A stretch of DNA of 7,098 nucleotides from an uncultured Collinsella sp. (GTDB lineage Bacteria > Actinomycetota > Coriobacteriia > Coriobacteriales > Coriobacteriaceae): the NCBI GenBank assembly GCA_958346165.1, contig CATVQO010000068.1, positions 1 to 7,098 on the forward strand, read 5' to 3'. The position numbers were made by a program, and so were the translations under genes. This document shows, piece after piece, positions 6,308 through 7,098 of this stretch (positions are counted from its first letter, which is position 1; each line of letters opens with the position of its first letter). The notes under the pieces were generated by a model. That model did no database searches and was not told the DNA's origin. It saw only the letters and a list, made by a program, of their open reading frames with translations.

Positions 6308-7098
6308 TCGTCGCCGAGCTTGAGCGCGCGCTGCTGGCACGCTATCCCAAGGCGGACGCCGAGGGCTGGGATCACGTAGGACTCTCCGTTGGCGATCCGG
6401 CCGCGGAGATCACCGGCGTTGCCTGCGCACTCGATGCGACCGTGGCTAACGTTCGCCGCGCCCAAGAAGCCGGCGCCAACGTGCTGCTGACGCATCATCC
6501 CATATACATCAAGGCACCCGAGGCCTTTTGTCCGGCGGATGCCACACGACCCCAGTGCAGCGCGGCCCTCTACGAGGCTGCCCGCTGCGGCGTGAGCATT
6601 ATTTCGCTCCACACCAATCTGGACCGCTCGCACGAGGCGCGTGCCTGCCTAAGTGAGCTGCTGGACGCCGTGCCCGTGAGCTCGCTGGAGCACGTAGACG
6701 ACCCCGAGTCGACCGGCCTTGGCGCGCTTGCGACGCTCAACGACCCGTGCACGCTGCGCGATCTTGCCGCCCGTGCTGCCACGGCCTTCGGAAGCGACCC
6801 GCGTGTATGGGGCGATGCCGAGCGCTCGTGCCGCACCGTCGCCATTCTGGGCGGCTCCCTCGGTGACTTTGGCGAACTTGCCATCGCCGCCGGTGCGGAT
6901 GTTGTCGTGACGGGCGAGGCAGGCTATCACGTGGCGCAGGACCTTGCCTTGCGTGGGCTACCGGTGATCTTGCTCGGCCACGACCGCTCCGAGGAGCCGT
7001 TCGTTGATATATTGATGAACTCTGCAGTTGACGCCGGGGTCGACCCCCGTCATGCGATTAAAATACTGAACCCTTGCCAATGGTGGACTGTGACAAAA
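6304..7098 (+). CDS. Nif3/YbgI-like dinuclear metal centre protein (3' end outside window)
   Basis: No stop occurs before the right edge, so 265 residues are visible and the C-terminus is cut. The N-terminus (EGWDHVGLSVGDP, 20-32) matches the family's 'E.WDNVGL.VGDP' start. Metal-ligand motifs are all present: THHP with His64/His65 (63-66), SLHTNLD with His103 and Asp107 (101-107), and GHDRSE with His226 and Glu230 (225-230), the set that binds two metals in E. coli YbgI. GGSLGDFGELA (183-193) and TGEAGYH (203-209) are further family blocks. The visible LNPCQWW near the end resembles the family's C-terminal NP motif, so only a few residues should be missing. It appears to be the short form without the central PII-like insertion. 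Nif3-like proteins form toroidal hexamers, but their biochemical role is unsettled. The start ATG overlaps the desulfurase TGA (ATGA) and has no strong Shine-Dalgarno, so it probably depends on coupled translation. Confidence 0.94.
   Translation, partial: MIVAELERALLARYPKADAEGWDHVGLSVGDPAAEITGVACALDATVANVRRAQEAGANVLLTHHPIYIKAPEAFCPADATRPQCSAALYEAARCGVSIISLHTNLDRSHEARACLSELLDAVPVSSLEHVDDPESTGLGALATLNDPCTLRDLAARAATAFGSDPRVWGDAERSCRTVAILGGSLGDFGELAIAAGADVVVTGEAGYHVAQDLALRGLPVILLGHDRSEEPFVDILMNSAVDAGVDPRHAIKILNPCQWWTVTK

Noticed and set aside
7036..7047. Perfect palindrome GGGGTCGACCCC as a terminator or operator
   Set aside because: It has no loop and no T-run after it, and it lies inside the Nif3-like coding frame, where it encodes a normal residue stretch. 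It is probably chance in GC-rich sequence.
5129..7098. Nitrogen-fixation genes (NifS-like followed by Nif3-like)
   Set aside because: Nif3 is named after a yeast protein interaction (NGG1-interacting factor), not nitrogen fixation, and NifS-type desulfurases are general housekeeping enzymes. No nitrogenase or nif cofactor gene is present.
1..7098. Mobile element, CRISPR, toxin-antitoxin, defence or biosynthetic cluster
   Set aside because: All bases are accounted for by seven housekeeping-type genes and short gaps. No transposase, integrase, repeat array, tRNA or terminal inverted repeat was found.

Overview
The window is a gene-dense, GC-rich stretch (clearly above 60% GC by eye) of bacterial chromosome. 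It holds seven protein-coding genes, all on the + strand. The dominance of G/C third positions, the strong AGGAG-type ribosome binding sites and the gene order radical-SAM/DUF512 - der - plsY - gpsA suggest a Gram-positive lineage. My best guess is a Coriobacteriia actinobacterium of the Collinsella/Olsenella type. That taxonomic call is inference, not proof.

Layout, left to right: (1) a PDZ-radical SAM-DUF512 protein whose 5' end lies outside the window (to 1394); (2) der, a double-GTPase ribosome assembly factor (1405-2739); (3) plsY, the membrane acyl-phosphate:glycerol-3-phosphate acyltransferase (2732-3415); (4) gpsA, glycerol-3-phosphate dehydrogenase (3425-4432); (5) rpe, ribulose-5-phosphate 3-epimerase (4451-5122); (6) a class I NifS/IscS-type cysteine desulfurase (5129-6307); (7) a Nif3/YbgI-like dinuclear-metal protein (6304 to beyond the right edge). 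No RNA gene, mobile element, CRISPR array, terminator or convincing promoter was found.

The junctions are a 10-base gap, an 8-base overlap, gaps of 9, 18 and 6 bases, and a 4-base ATGA overlap. Each of the five internal starts before the last has its own Shine-Dalgarno sequence. The whole window therefore reads as the middle of one long operon. Functionally it joins ribosome maturation (der, perhaps with the DUF512 protein), the first steps of phospholipid synthesis (GpsA makes glycerol 3-phosphate, PlsY acylates it), central carbon metabolism (Rpe), and sulfur or metal-cofactor chemistry (cysteine desulfurase and the Nif3-like protein).

This is largely a conserved housekeeping region, and I do not see an undescribed defence, mobile or biosynthetic system in it. 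The points most worth following up are the uncharacterised radical SAM/DUF512 enzyme next to der, the translational coupling of the cysteine desulfurase to the Nif3-like gene, unusual residues near the desulfurase active site, and the composition change at the right edge.
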